Positions 54,113 to 63,179 of a stretch of 64,000 nt of DNA are shown here, piece after piece; positions within the stretch are counted from its first letter, which is position 1, and each line of letters opens with the position of its first letter. The DNA comes from Pirellula sp. SH-Sr6A (lineage in GTDB: Bacteria; Planctomycetota; Planctomycetia; Pirellulales; Pirellulaceae). The notes beneath the pieces were generated by a model. The model had not been told where the DNA came from. It saw nothing but the letters and a program-made list of their open reading frames with translations, and searched no databases. The DNA is taken from NCBI RefSeq assembly GCF_001610875.1, contig NZ_CP011272.1, positions 1,593,988 to 1,657,987 of the forward strand, read 5' to 3'. The position numbers and the translations under genes are program-made.

Positions 54113-56113
54113 ATGAATCCTCTCGCTAAAGCTTATTGGATCGCGAAAGGGGTCGGATGGGACAATGTTCCTCGCCGGCTCCTTCAATCGTTTGCACTCC
54201 GTTCCGGTCGTTTGATTCGGAGCCAAAACCCAAGCCTCTATGCTTCGGATCGATGCCCTCTCGCATCGATAGAACCCTCCAACCGGATATCGCAATGGCA
54301 CCGACGGCGCGAACGCTTTTTTCCGATGCCCCAATCGGAAAAACTTCGTTCGATCGTTCCACAGGATACTTGGAATGAACAAGTCGTTGCACCCATCCAA
54401 TCCGCCTTGGCGGGCCATTATCCTATGTTCAGCCATTGGACCTCTCCTGTCGGCTGGCCACCGAACTTCCAGTCCGATGCAACCCATCAAATCGATTGGC
54501 CCGTCGGCCCCCTATGGCCGCGCACCACCCGATCGGGAGGAGAACGCGACGATATCAAACTGGTATGGGAGCCTTCGCGGCTTACCCTGCTCTATCACTT
54601 GGCGCGTGCCTATCGATTCGATGGCGACGAAACGTTTGCTCAGGCCGTTTGGGAGTTGATCGAAGCCTGGGTGGACCAGAATCCGGTGAATCAAACGGTG
54701 GCTTGGGGGTGCGGGCAAGAAGTCGCGTTTCGATGGATGGCCGTCTTGTTCAGCGTCATCGCGGTATTGGAGAGTCCAGCCACAACCCCTGACCGACTCA
54801 AGAAGGTTGACCTCCTGGCTTGGCAGTCCGCGAAACGGATCGCGTCCAATATCAACTACGCGATCAGTCAAGAAAACAACCATGCGTTGAGCGAAGCGGT
54901 TGGGCTGTGGACGGTCGGCCTCATGTACCCGGAACTTCCGGAAGCAGAGCAATGGAAACGCCAAGGCAGAACAACCCTCGAATCGGAAGTCTCCCGGCAG
55001 ATTTACGAGGACGGTTCCTACGTGCAACATTCGATGTCCTACCATCGTGTCATGCTCGACGACATGCTGTGGGCGATCCGACTTGGTTCTATCAACAACG
55101 ATCCGCTTCGTAGTGAGACGATCGAGAGAGTCGGTAGTGCAATTCGCTGGTTGGATCAATTCGTCGACGATACGACAGGCCGAGTCCCCAACCTCGGTTC
55201 GAACGATGGTGCGAATATCCTGCCTTTATCCTGCAGCGACTACCTCGATTATCGGCCGGTACTCCTGGCTGGTTCCACGATGCTTGGCATCCCCGTACGC
55301 GATCGAGAGTACGGACTCGCAGTGGAAAAGTCCCTTTGGTTGAACGGTGATGCCTCCATCGCGACCAACAAGCCTGCGACGACTCCTGCCGAAGAATCTT
55401 ATTGGGATGCACCGAAGGGAGGCTATGCCATCCTACGCCATGGGAAAGGCTATTTGCTTCTCAAGGGATCGAACTACCGAGACAGACCAGGCCAATGCGA
55501 CATGCAGCATGTCGACCTATGGCATGAGCATGAAAATGTCCTACGGGATGCCGGGAGCTACTTCTACTACCATCGAGATCCTCAGTGGAAGAAACTCTTT
55601 TACTCAGTCGCTTCGCACAATAGTGTGCAATATGGATCGCGGGAGCAGATGACCAAGGGCCCGAATTTTCTTTGGTTCCATTGGCCGTTCGTCGAGGAGC
55701 GAATCGTTCACCCCACTCACCTGAAACTCACGGTGCGTTACAACACGACAACTCCTTATCGGCATTGCCGCCAAATCGATCGAGACGGTTCGCTCTACAT
55801 CATTCGCGATTCACTTCAAACGCTCGATGGAAAGAACGGAGAGGGCGATTACGTCTGCCGGTGGCGTATCAGTCCCAATTGGCAATGGCAATGGAACGAG
55901 CCACAATGGGTCGGGGTGAAAGATGATCGGACCCTATGCCGCATCGAGTTCCGAAGCACGTGCCGCATCGACACGCAGATTGTGGAGGGATGGGAATCCC
56001 TCTATTATGGGAGCAAATCGAAGCTGCCCGTCATGGAAGTTCGATTTCAGAATGGCGAATTAGAGACGCGTATTGAATGCTGCGATGACGCCCAACGCTC
56101 AAATCCTTCATAA
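54113..56113 (+). CDS. Heparinase II/III-like (alginate lyase family) protein
   Basis: The 666-residue protein starts at ATG 54113, which excludes the repeat-derived extension. It has an alpha-toroid domain (for example WGCGQEVAFRWMAVLFSVIAV and ISQENNHALSEAVGLW) and a beta-sandwich part (GGYAILRHGKGYLLLKGSNYRDRPGQCDMQHVDLWHE), matching heparinase II/III-like proteins of exopolysaccharide clusters. These act as uronate-polysaccharide lyases or modify the nascent glycan. No clear signal peptide is visible. Its end overlaps the ACP gene by 29 bases. Confidence 0.92.
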   Translation: MNPLAKAYWIAKGVGWDNVPRRLLQSFALRSGRLIRSQNPSLYASDRCPLASIEPSNRISQWHRRRERFFPMPQSEKLRSIVPQDTWNEQVVAPIQSALAGHYPMFSHWTSPVGWPPNFQSDATHQIDWPVGPLWPRTTRSGGERDDIKLVWEPSRLTLLYHLARAYRFDGDETFAQAVWELIEAWVDQNPVNQTVAWGCGQEVAFRWMAVLFSVIAVLESPATTPDRLKKVDLLAWQSAKRIASNINYAISQENNHALSEAVGLWTVGLMYPELPEAEQWKRQGRTTLESEVSRQIYEDGSYVQHSMSYHRVMLDDMLWAIRLGSINNDPLRSETIERVGSAIRWLDQFVDDTTGRVPNLGSNDGANILPLSCSDYLDYRPVLLAGSTMLGIPVRDREYGLAVEKSLWLNGDASIATNKPATTPAEESYWDAPKGGYAILRHGKGYLLLKGSNYRDRPGQCDMQHVDLWHEHENVLRDAGSYFYYHRDPQWKKLFYSVASHNSVQYGSREQMTKGPNFLWFHWPFVEERIVHPTHLKLTVRYNTTTPYRHCRQIDRDGSLYIIRDSLQTLDGKNGEGDYVCRWRISPNWQWQWNEPQWVGVKDDRTLCRIEFRSTCRIDTQIVEGWESLYYGSKSKLPVMEVRFQNGELETRIECCDDAQRSNPS

Positions 56114-56318
56114 CAAAATCAACGAGGTCCTGGAGGAGTCGGGGAGGGAGAGAGTGGCAGAGCTAACGCCGCTCGCTCGCCTCAAGCAAGATCTCGACTT
56201 GGACTCCCTCGACTTGGCAGTCCTCACCGTGAAAATCGAGGCCGCTACAGGAATCGACATCTTTGCGGATGGTCTCGTCGAAACCGTCGGAGAGATCCTT
56301 GCGAAAATGCAACGCTGA
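56085..56318 (+). CDS. Acyl carrier protein
   Basis: The 77-residue acidic protein has the phosphopantetheine site LDLDSLDLAVL (Ser in D-S-L). ATG 56085 is used; the frame extends to TTG 56073. The size and charge are those of a stand-alone ACP. It overlaps the heparinase gene before it and the AMP-ligase gene after it, so the three are co-translated. It probably carries the acyl group activated by the ligase. Confidence 0.92.
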   Translation: MTPNAQILHNKINEVLEESGRERVAELTPLARLKQDLDLDSLDLAVLTVKIEAATGIDIFADGLVETVGEILAKMQR

Positions 56319-57645
56319 TCGCCCCTTCTTCGTCGATCACCCAATCCTCGCCGAGCAATCCGCTCCCACCATCTGGACCTACCGAGATCTTTTGTCCGAT
56401 CTCGCCGCCCTATCTCGTGGGGAAACGAGTGTGTTGGGGGGAGTCGACGGGCCGGTGGAGGGACGTTCGGGCAATGGCGAGAGCAAAGATCACCGTTCTG
56501 AGAACGGTTATTACCTTTTGCTGGGGGTGATCGCAAGGATCCTTCGCGATAGGGACTGCGATTTGTCGACTTCGGCCGGAGTCGAACTTCTTTCAAACCC
56601 ACCCTCATGGTCAGGCTTGACGCAGTCGTCGGACGCAGATCGTTCGGACATGGCGTTCCTATTGCCAGATGGCACCTTCGACGGCGAAGCACTTTCGTCG
56701 CGGGTTCTAGCGTCGAAGAGCCATATCGTCCTATCGACTTCGGGAACCACCGGAGATCCCAAGCCGATCCGGCAGTCGATCGGAAACCTTGCCCGAGCTG
56801 TCCAAATCTCCCCGAAACATGGGAACGATGTTTGGGGTCTGGCGTACCAACCGACCAAGATTGCGGGTATCCAAGTTCTCCTGCAAGCCCTTTGCAACGG
56901 GAACACGCTGGTGAACCTTTTCGGTCTCCCGGTGCCAACGGCGCGGGAGTGGATCCGCCGCTTCCAAGTCTCGCACTTGAGCGCCACACCGACATACTTC
57001 CGATTGCTTGCCGCGGATACGGAGGCTTATCCGCTCGTCCAAGCGGTTACGGTGGGAGGGGAAGTGGCGGATGCATCGATTCGAGCTCGTCTGGGGCAGC
57101 TTTTTCCTAACGCTCGATTCCGGAACGTCTACGCCTCCAGTGAGTTGGGGACTCTTTTTCACTCCCACGGCGATTCCTTTTTGGTTCCCGATTCCGTTCG
57201 CAATTCCATTCGAATCCAGGAGCAACGACTTTGGGTTCATCAAGACCTGGTTGCGGAGAATCTTCGCTCCCAATGTGTCGATGGTTTTTGGGATACCGGG
57301 GATTCCGTCGAAGTCCTTGGCGACGAGCCGCTTCAGATTCGCATCACGGGTCGGCGTTCGGATTGGATCAATGTGGGAGGGATGAAGGTCAATCCGCATG
57401 AAGTCGAAACGGCGCTTTGTTCTCTTCCCGGAGTGCTCGATGCGAGGGTCTTTGGTGTCCCGAATTCGGTCACTGGGAGCTTGGTCGCGGCCGAACTATC
57501 GATCGAACCCTCCTCCTCGCTCCGTGTTGCCGATGTCCGTCAGCTCCTGCAAGGGATTCTGCCCACGCATGCCATTCCCCGCGTGATAAGCTTCCGCGAG
57601 GGGCTGGTTATTTCGCCAACGGGAAAGAAGGAGCGACGAAGTTGA
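56299..57645 (+). CDS. AMP-dependent acyl ligase (ANL superfamily)
   Basis: The protein has about 448 residues and probably activates a carboxylic acid as acyl-AMP for the ACP encoded just before it. Motifs are the P-loop LSTSGTTGDPKPI, YASSELG, GFWDTGD and the hinge region TGRRSDWINVGGMKVNP. TTG 56299 has GGAGAG five bases upstream; TTG 56263 is an alternative. It is shorter than typical ligases in the N-terminal half. At codons for HRSENGYY (56491-56514) a REP-like hairpin, otherwise found between genes, is inserted and translated. The next gene overlaps by four bases (TTGA). Confidence 0.88.
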   Translation: MRKCNADRPFFVDHPILAEQSAPTIWTYRDLLSDLAALSRGETSVLGGVDGPVEGRSGNGESKDHRSENGYYLLLGVIARILRDRDCDLSTSAGVELLSNPPSWSGLTQSSDADRSDMAFLLPDGTFDGEALSSRVLASKSHIVLSTSGTTGDPKPIRQSIGNLARAVQISPKHGNDVWGLAYQPTKIAGIQVLLQALCNGNTLVNLFGLPVPTAREWIRRFQVSHLSATPTYFRLLAADTEAYPLVQAVTVGGEVADASIRARLGQLFPNARFRNVYASSELGTLFHSHGDSFLVPDSVRNSIRIQEQRLWVHQDLVAENLRSQCVDGFWDTGDSVEVLGDEPLQIRITGRRSDWINVGGMKVNPHEVETALCSLPGVLDARVFGVPNSVTGSLVAAELSIEPSSSLRVADVRQLLQGILPTHAIPRVISFREGLVISPTGKKERRS

Positions 57646-58388
57646 ACATCTTGCTGACGGGAGGAACACGAGGGCTCGGTCGTTCCATCGCCGAATCCCT
57701 TCTTCGTCGGGGGGACCATGTGTGGATCTTGGCCCGCGATTCGGAGTCTTCAACCCGGGATTGGCCAGCCGAGTGGCCTGCGGAGTGCGAGCCGAAGTGG
57801 CGGGACCAAACGCACTGGGTTCAAGCAGACTTGTCCGACATCGCTGGGCTGAAAGGGGCTTTATCGCAAGGAATCGATAGCAACGCGATCCCCTTCGATG
57901 GCTTGGTCAACAACGCGGCCATCGCTTACGACGATCTTGTGACGAATTTATCGCTGAGCGAGCTTGAGCATAGCTTTCGAGTGAATGTCTTCGCACCGAT
58001 GGAGCTGACCCGATTTGTTATTCGCAACATGCTGTTGCACCGACGCGGAGGTTCGTTGGTTCATATCAGTTCCATATGCAGTCGGACCGGGTACAAGGGG
58101 TTAGCGATGTATGGAGCCACGAAGGGGGCGTTGGAATCGTTTTCGAAGGGAGTCGCGCGTGAGTGGGGGAGCAAGGGGATACGGAGCAATTGCGTAGTAC
58201 CTGGTTTCATGGAGACCGACATGTCGGGTGGATTGTCCGTGGAGCAGCGAGAGAAGATTTACCATCGCACGTCGTTACGGCAGGCAACGGATTTGGAGAG
58301 CGTAGCCTCGACGGTCTGTTTTCTCTTGAGCGACGCCGCCCGTTCTATCACCGGCCAAGACATCATCGTCGACGCAGGAAGTTTGTAA
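57642..58388 (+). CDS. Short-chain dehydrogenase/reductase (FabG-like)
   Basis: The 248-residue protein starts at TTG 57642, inside the TTGA overlap with the ligase stop and with AAGGAG upstream. It has the NAD(P) motif GGTRGLG, NNAA, catalytic Ser (ISSIC) and YGATK (Tyr, Lys), and ends with the FabG-like ITGQDIIVDAGSL. With the ACP and ligase it forms a small acyl-processing set, perhaps reducing a 3-keto acyl-ACP. Heptamers begin at its stop codon. Confidence 0.93.
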   Translation: MNILLTGGTRGLGRSIAESLLRRGDHVWILARDSESSTRDWPAEWPAECEPKWRDQTHWVQADLSDIAGLKGALSQGIDSNAIPFDGLVNNAAIAYDDLVTNLSLSELEHSFRVNVFAPMELTRFVIRNMLLHRRGGSLVHISSICSRTGYKGLAMYGATKGALESFSKGVAREWGSKGIRSNCVVPGFMETDMSGGLSVEQREKIYHRTSLRQATDLESVASTVCFLLSDAARSITGQDIIVDAGSL

Positions 58389-58570
58389 GTGGCGAGTGGC
58401 GAGTGGCGAGTGGCGAGTGGCGAGTGGCGAGTGGCGAGTGGCGAGTGGCGAGTGGCGAGGAGCGAGGAGCGAGGAGCGAGGAGCGAGGAGCGAGTGGCGA
58501 GTGGCGAGGAGCATGGAGTGAGGAGCATGGAGCGAGGAGCATGGAGTGAGGAGTATGGAGCATGGAGCGA
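58388..58570 (+). repeat. Heptamer tract (GTGGCGA)n and (GAGCGAG/GAGCATG)n
   Basis: About 10 GTGGCGA copies, then GAGGAGC/GAGCATGGAGT-type copies, immediately after the SDR stop. These are the inverse of the upstream-type ACTCGCC and TGCTCC tracts. Confidence 0.96.
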
Positions 58571-58628
58571 AGGGCCTTAAAAATCAGAGAGACTCGCGGG
58601 CCACACGTAAGATTTTCCTCGGCGCAGG

Positions 58629-59003
58629 AACGGTCGAGGACGAGCCGTTCGACAATGTCGATCTGTTGTCCTCAACAGATCTGGAGCGCCTTACGCATCA
58701 CGCAAGTTAAGTATCTTTCCCAGACCGCATACGGGACTTTCCCAGACAGCGTGCGGGAGGCTTGGCTTAGTCGATAGTATGATCGTACTCCGTGCAGGAA
58801 CGGTCGAGGACGAGCCGTTCGACATTGTCGATCTGTTGTCCTCAACAGATCTGGAGCGATTGACGCATGGCACAAGGTAAGATCGTTTCGGCAACCGTGC
58901 GTTGAGGAAGCATTCGGGGGGAGATTCCCGTGTACCGGATGGCGGCGGGGCGATTCCCGTAAGAGCATCGGCAAGGTGAGCGAACATTCGCTTTGGCTTT
59001 TCA
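58629..59003 (+). repeat. 170-bp units and block C
   Basis: Units start at 58629 and 58799. The second passes into block C at about 58868, nearly identical to that at 51.9 kb. Confidence 0.9.
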
Positions 59004-59193
59004 TCCTGAAAGGATCAAAGCTTGTAGCCGGGGGTTGAGCGCAGCAACACCCCCGGTCACGCCCCACACCCTCTTCTATCCCGAAGGGATTACAGAGTCA
59101 TCTTGCATCCCGTCGGGATGCGTAAACCTTGGGAAACACACCGGGGGTGTCGCTTGCGCTCAACCCCGGCTAATGGCTCAAGTCCTTTCAGGA
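59004..59193 (+). repeat. Fold-back element, type B (short form)
   Basis: Same ends and arms as the 52005 copy, lacking one C in the right arm. Nearly identical sequence suggests recent spread or gene conversion between sites 7 kb apart. Confidence 0.88.
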
Positions 59194-59732
59194 CAAACCA
59201 AGCAAACGTTCGACAATGTCGATCTGTTGTCCTCAACAGATCTGGATCGCCTGACGCATCACGCAAGAAAAGTATCTTTCCCAGACCGCGTACGGGAATC
59301 TCCACACAGCGTGAGCGAGACGTGGTCCGGTCGATAGAAAGCTGGTACTCGGTGCGGGAACGGTCGAGGACGAGCAGTTCGACATTGTCGATCTGTTGTC
59401 CTCAACAGATCTGGAGCGATTGACGCATGGCACAAGGTAAGTATCTTTCCCAGACCGCGTACGGGAATCTCCACACAGCGTGAGCGAGACGTGGTCCGGT
59501 CGATAGTAAGCTGGTACTCCGTGCAGGAACGGTCGAGGACGAGCCGTTCGACATTGTCGATCTGTTGTCCTCAATAGATCTGGAGCGATTGACGCATGGC
59601 ACAAGGTAAGAACGTTTCGGCAACCGTGCGTTGAGGAAGCATTCGGGGGGAGATTCCCGTGTACCGGATGGCGGCGGGGCGATTCCCGTAAGAGCATCGG
59701 CAAGGTGAGCGAACATTCGCTTTGGCTTTTCA
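59194..59732 (+). repeat. 170-bp family units and block C
   Basis: Unit markers occur at about 59359 and 59527. The unit from 59527 passes into block C (59600-59732). Confidence 0.9.
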
Positions 59733-59923
59733 TCCTGAAAGGATCAAAGCTTGTAGCCGGGGGTTGAGCGCAGCAACACCCCCGGTCACGCCCCACACCC
59801 TCTTCTATCCCGAAGGGATTACAGAGTCATCTTGCATCCCGTCGGGATGCGTAAACCTTGGGAAACACACCGGGGGTGTCGCTTGCGCTCAACCCCCGGC
59901 TAATGGCTCAAGTCCTTTCAGGA
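59733..59923 (+). repeat. Fold-back element, type B (short form)
   Basis: Ends TCCTGAAAGGATC / GTCCTTTCAGGA, with the same inner stems as the 59004 copy. Confidence 0.88.
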
Positions 59924-60293
59924 CAAAAGGACGAGCCGTTCGACATTGTCGATCTGTTGTCCTCAACAGATCTGCATCGCCTGACGCATCACGCAAGAAA
60001 AGTATCTTTCCCAGACAGCGTACGGGAATCTCCACACAGCGTGAGCGAGACGTGGTCCGGTCGATAGAAAGCTGGTACTCGGTGCGGGAACGGTCGAGGA
60101 CGAGCAGTTCGACATTGTCGATCTGTTGTCCTCAACAGATCTGGAGCGATTGACGCATGGCACAAGGTAAGATCGTTTCGGCAACCGTGCGTTGAGGAAG
60201 CATTCGGGGGGAGATTCCCGTGTACCGGATGGCGGCGGGGCGATTCCCGTAAGAGCATCGGCAAGGTGAGCGAACATTCGCTTTGGCTTTTCA
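59924..60293 (+). repeat. 170-bp family units and block C
   Basis: A partial unit, then a full one (marker ~60088), then block C from about 60160. The segment 59.6-60.1 kb is largely repeated at 60.2-60.6 kb. Confidence 0.9.
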
Positions 60294-60484
60294 TCCTGAA
60301 AGGATCAAAGCTTGTAGCCGGGGGTTGAGCGCAGCAACACCCCCGGTCACGCCCCACACCCTCTTCTATCCCGAAGGGATTACAGAGTCATCTTGCATCC
60401 CGTCGGGATGCGTAAACCTTGGGAAACACACCGGGGGTGTCGCTTGCGCTCAATCCCCGGCTAATGGCTCAAGTCCTTTCAGGA
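60294..60484 (+). repeat. Fold-back element, type B (short form)
   Basis: Fourth short-form copy, almost identical to that at 59733, with one change in the right arm (AATCCCCGGC). Confidence 0.88.
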
Positions 60485-61018
60485 CAAAAGGACGAGCCGT
60501 TCGACATTGTCGATCTGTTGTCCTCAACAGATCTGCATCGCCTAACGCATCACGCAAGTTAAGTATCTTTCCCGGACCGCATACGGGACTTTCCCAGACT
60601 GCGTGAGGGAGAGGTGGCTTAGTCGATAGAAAGGTGGTACTCGGTGCAAGAACGGTCGAGGACGAGCCGTTCGACAATGTCGATCTGTTGTCCCCAACAG
60701 ATCTGCATCGCCTAACGCATCACGCCAGTTAGGAAGCTCTCCCAGACAGCCTGCGGGACTTGCCAAGTCAGCGTGAGTGAGAGGTGGCTTGGTCGATGGT
60801 ATGGTGGTACTCGGCGCAGGAACGGTCGGGGACGAGCCGTTCGACAATGTCGATCTGTTGTCCTCAACAGATCTGCATCGCCTAACGCATCACGCAAGTT
60901 AAGTATCTTTCCCGGACAGAGTGCAGGATTTTCCAAGACAGCGTACGGGAGAGGTGGCTTAGTCGATAGTATGGTGGTACTCGGCGCATGAACGGTCGAG
61001 GACGAGCCGTTCGACATT
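60485..61018 (+). repeat. 170-bp family units
   Basis: Unit markers lie at about 60650, 60820 and 60989. The last unit is cut after GCCGTTCGACATTG and is followed by a short ACTCGCCGCTC piece. Confidence 0.9.
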
Positions 61019-61084
61019 GCCACTCGCCGCTCATTTCCCCGGGAAAATCCGATAAAAGCGAATTTGCGGGCCGACGAATACGCC

Positions 61085-61340
61085 CATTTTCGCAAGCCTA
61101 AGTAGTAACCGGTTTCAAACCGGTGTTCCGGGAGCTAGATTAGCGACCGGCAAGTATTCGCCGTTCTCCGAAAGGTGTTTCTGTTCCTACCGTTCTCAGA
61201 ACGGTATTTGCATTCCGACCGCCCGAGGGCAGCTCGGAATACCGTTTTGAAAACGGTAGGATCACAAACGCCGCTTGGAAAGTGGCTACTACCATAAGCG
61301 CCGTTTGAAAAAGGGCTACTACTTTGGCGGCTGATTCGTG
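61085..61340. repeat. Cluster of REP-like hairpins
   Basis: At least six stems follow each other: ACCGGTTTCAAACCGGT, GCCGTTCTCCGAAAGG, ACCGTTCTCAGAACGGT, ACCGTTTTGAAAACGGT, GCCGCTTGGAAAGTGGC and GCCGTTTGAAAAAGGGC. Orientation alternates, with ...TACTAC or GTTNC ends. This is the densest REP-like cluster in the window. No gene is supported here. Confidence 0.9.
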
Positions 61341-61356
61341 AAAACGGAACCATGGC

Positions 61357-61986
61357 ATGGCTGGCTTAGTCATCTTCGGAAATCGAACGGCAGTCGAAGT
61401 TGCTGAGGCTGCAGAGCTTGGGTGCAAGCACTTGTTCGACACCATCCTGGTCCGATTCTTCGCGGAACCCGAGTTCTCGCAATCGCTCGCACCGGAGCTA
61501 GAATCGCAATTGGGTGCCGTGCATTACCTCGCGGGTGTCGCGGATGTGATGGCTAAACTGAGAATTATTTCCGCTTGCTCCGCGCGAGGTTGGCAACCCG
61601 CCACGGTCATCCATCCCTCAGCCGTGGTCGCGTCTTCAGCCCACATCGGGGATGGCGTTTTCATCGGTCCGCTCGCGGTTATCTCTTCGCATGCCCAAGT
61701 CGCCGAGCATGCCATTGTCCACCTTCATGCTTCCATCGGACACGATGCCCACGTAGGCGCCTACTCCGCAGTCCTCCCAGGCGCACGTGTCAGCGGAAAT
61801 GTCCGAATCGGCAAACGAGCTCTGATCGGTAGCAACGCGTTTCTCAATGCAGGAATCTCCATCGGCGAAGACTCGCAGGTCGATGCCTTGACCTACGTCT
61901 CCCGCCATTTACCTCCGGGGATGCTTGTTTCCACTCGATCACCACGACCGGTTCCACGAGTCAATCTCTCTGGAGTCACTGAATGA
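61357..61986 (+). CDS. NeuD-family sugar O/N-acyltransferase (hexapeptide repeat)
   Basis: The 209-residue protein is a left-handed beta-helix acyltransferase. An N-terminal PglD/NeuD-like domain (MAGLVIFGNRTAVEVAEAA) precedes hexapeptide repeats from about residue 85 (VIHPSAVVASSAHIGDGVFIGPLAVI). It would acetylate an amino-sugar nucleotide. Its stop overlaps the aminotransferase start (ATGA). Confidence 0.88.
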   Translation: MAGLVIFGNRTAVEVAEAAELGCKHLFDTILVRFFAEPEFSQSLAPELESQLGAVHYLAGVADVMAKLRIISACSARGWQPATVIHPSAVVASSAHIGDGVFIGPLAVISSHAQVAEHAIVHLHASIGHDAHVGAYSAVLPGARVSGNVRIGKRALIGSNAFLNAGISIGEDSQVDALTYVSRHLPPGMLVSTRSPRPVPRVNLSGVTE

Positions 61987-63179
61987 ATTTGGCTCAACAA
62001 ATCGTAGCACGGGTCGAACAAGCGATCGGGAGGAGCAATGAGACGATCCTTCTGCATCGCCCCTACTTCCCTCCCTCGACCAATCGATACGTCCAAGAAT
62101 GCGTGGACACGGGGTGGGTAAGCTCCGCCGGTTCCTATGTCACGCGTTTCGAGCAGCTCCTCGCCCAAACCACCGGTGCCAAAAGAGCGGTTGCCACCGT
62201 CAATGGGACCGCAGCATTGGAAATGTGCTTTCGTTTGGCAGGAGTCCAGAGCGGCGATGAAGTTCTCGCACCCTCGCTTACATTCGTCGCCACCGCCAAT
62301 GCCATCCACCACTGTGGAGCCATCCCCCACTTCGTCGACGTTTCGGTCGAACGGCTTTCCATTTGCCCTGAAGCATTGCGCCGGTATTTGCAGGCGATTG
62401 CGACGACCGGAAGCCATGGAAAGCTGGTAAACAGGCAAACAGGTCGACGCATAGGTGCACTATGCGTGATGCATTGCTTTGGACATCCCGCAGCACTCGA
62501 TGACCTCCTCGCGATCTGTCGGGAATTCGATCTCACTCTCATCGAAGATGCGGCGGAATCGCTGGGTTCCTACTACCGGGGCTCGCACACCGGCAGGCTC
62601 GGGCTTTTGTCCGCGGTGAGCTTCAACGGGAACAAGATTGTCACGACTGGAGGTGGTGGTGCCATCTTGACCGACGATGAGCAATTGGCCGATTTGGCAA
62701 AACATGTGACAACCACTGCGAAAGTCCCTCACCGATGGGAATTCCACCACGATCGCATCGGGTGGAACTTTCGAATGCCTAACATCAACGCCGCGCTCGG
62801 CGTAGCGCAACTCGAAATCTTCTCTCAGCTTCTGGCGGCCAAACGGGAGTTGAAGGACCGTTACGAACGAGCGTTCGGCGATCTCGAGCCAGTCACCTTG
62901 CTCAGCGAGCCATCCGATGGCCAAAGCAACTATTGGCTCAACGGATTCCGCATCCCTGGAGCCTCGGTAGCCGAACGAGACGCAGTACTCGATGCGCTCA
63001 ATAGCGCCGGATATCAAAGCCGTCCAATCTGGGAGCCGATGCATCAACTTCCGATGTTCGCGAACAGCCCCCGTGACGACTTGCCCCGAACCGAACAACT
63101 GAAAGGGGAGATCGTCAACATCCCCAGTTCGGCCGACCTCGTACCTTCCCACCTATTAGAGGCCGTGACTCCCCTATGA
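61983..63179 (+). CDS. LegC-type DegT/DnrJ/EryC1/StrS aminotransferase
   Basis: The 398-residue PLP enzyme makes a 4-amino sugar from a UDP-4-keto-sugar. PLP-binding Lys218 lies in SFNGNKIVTTGGGG. VNGTAALEMCFRLAGV, LAPSLTFVATANAI and IEDAAESLGSYY are standard, and the sequence order resembles LegC of legionaminic acid-type pathways. It overlaps both neighbours by four bases (ATGA). Confidence 0.92.
   Translation: MNLAQQIVARVEQAIGRSNETILLHRPYFPPSTNRYVQECVDTGWVSSAGSYVTRFEQLLAQTTGAKRAVATVNGTAALEMCFRLAGVQSGDEVLAPSLTFVATANAIHHCGAIPHFVDVSVERLSICPEALRRYLQAIATTGSHGKLVNRQTGRRIGALCVMHCFGHPAALDDLLAICREFDLTLIEDAAESLGSYYRGSHTGRLGLLSAVSFNGNKIVTTGGGGAILTDDEQLADLAKHVTTTAKVPHRWEFHHDRIGWNFRMPNINAALGVAQLEIFSQLLAAKRELKDRYERAFGDLEPVTLLSEPSDGQSNYWLNGFRIPGASVAERDAVLDALNSAGYQSRPIWEPMHQLPMFANSPRDDLPRTEQLKGEIVNIPSSADLVPSHLLEAVTPL

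Noticed and set aside
58993-60606. Repeated frames beginning MAFHPERIKACSRGLS
   Set aside because: They read the block C plus fold-back element. Identical copies occur at 51.99, 58.99, 59.72 and 60.28 kb with ends in unrelated repeat, and inverted-repeat structure explains the conservation.
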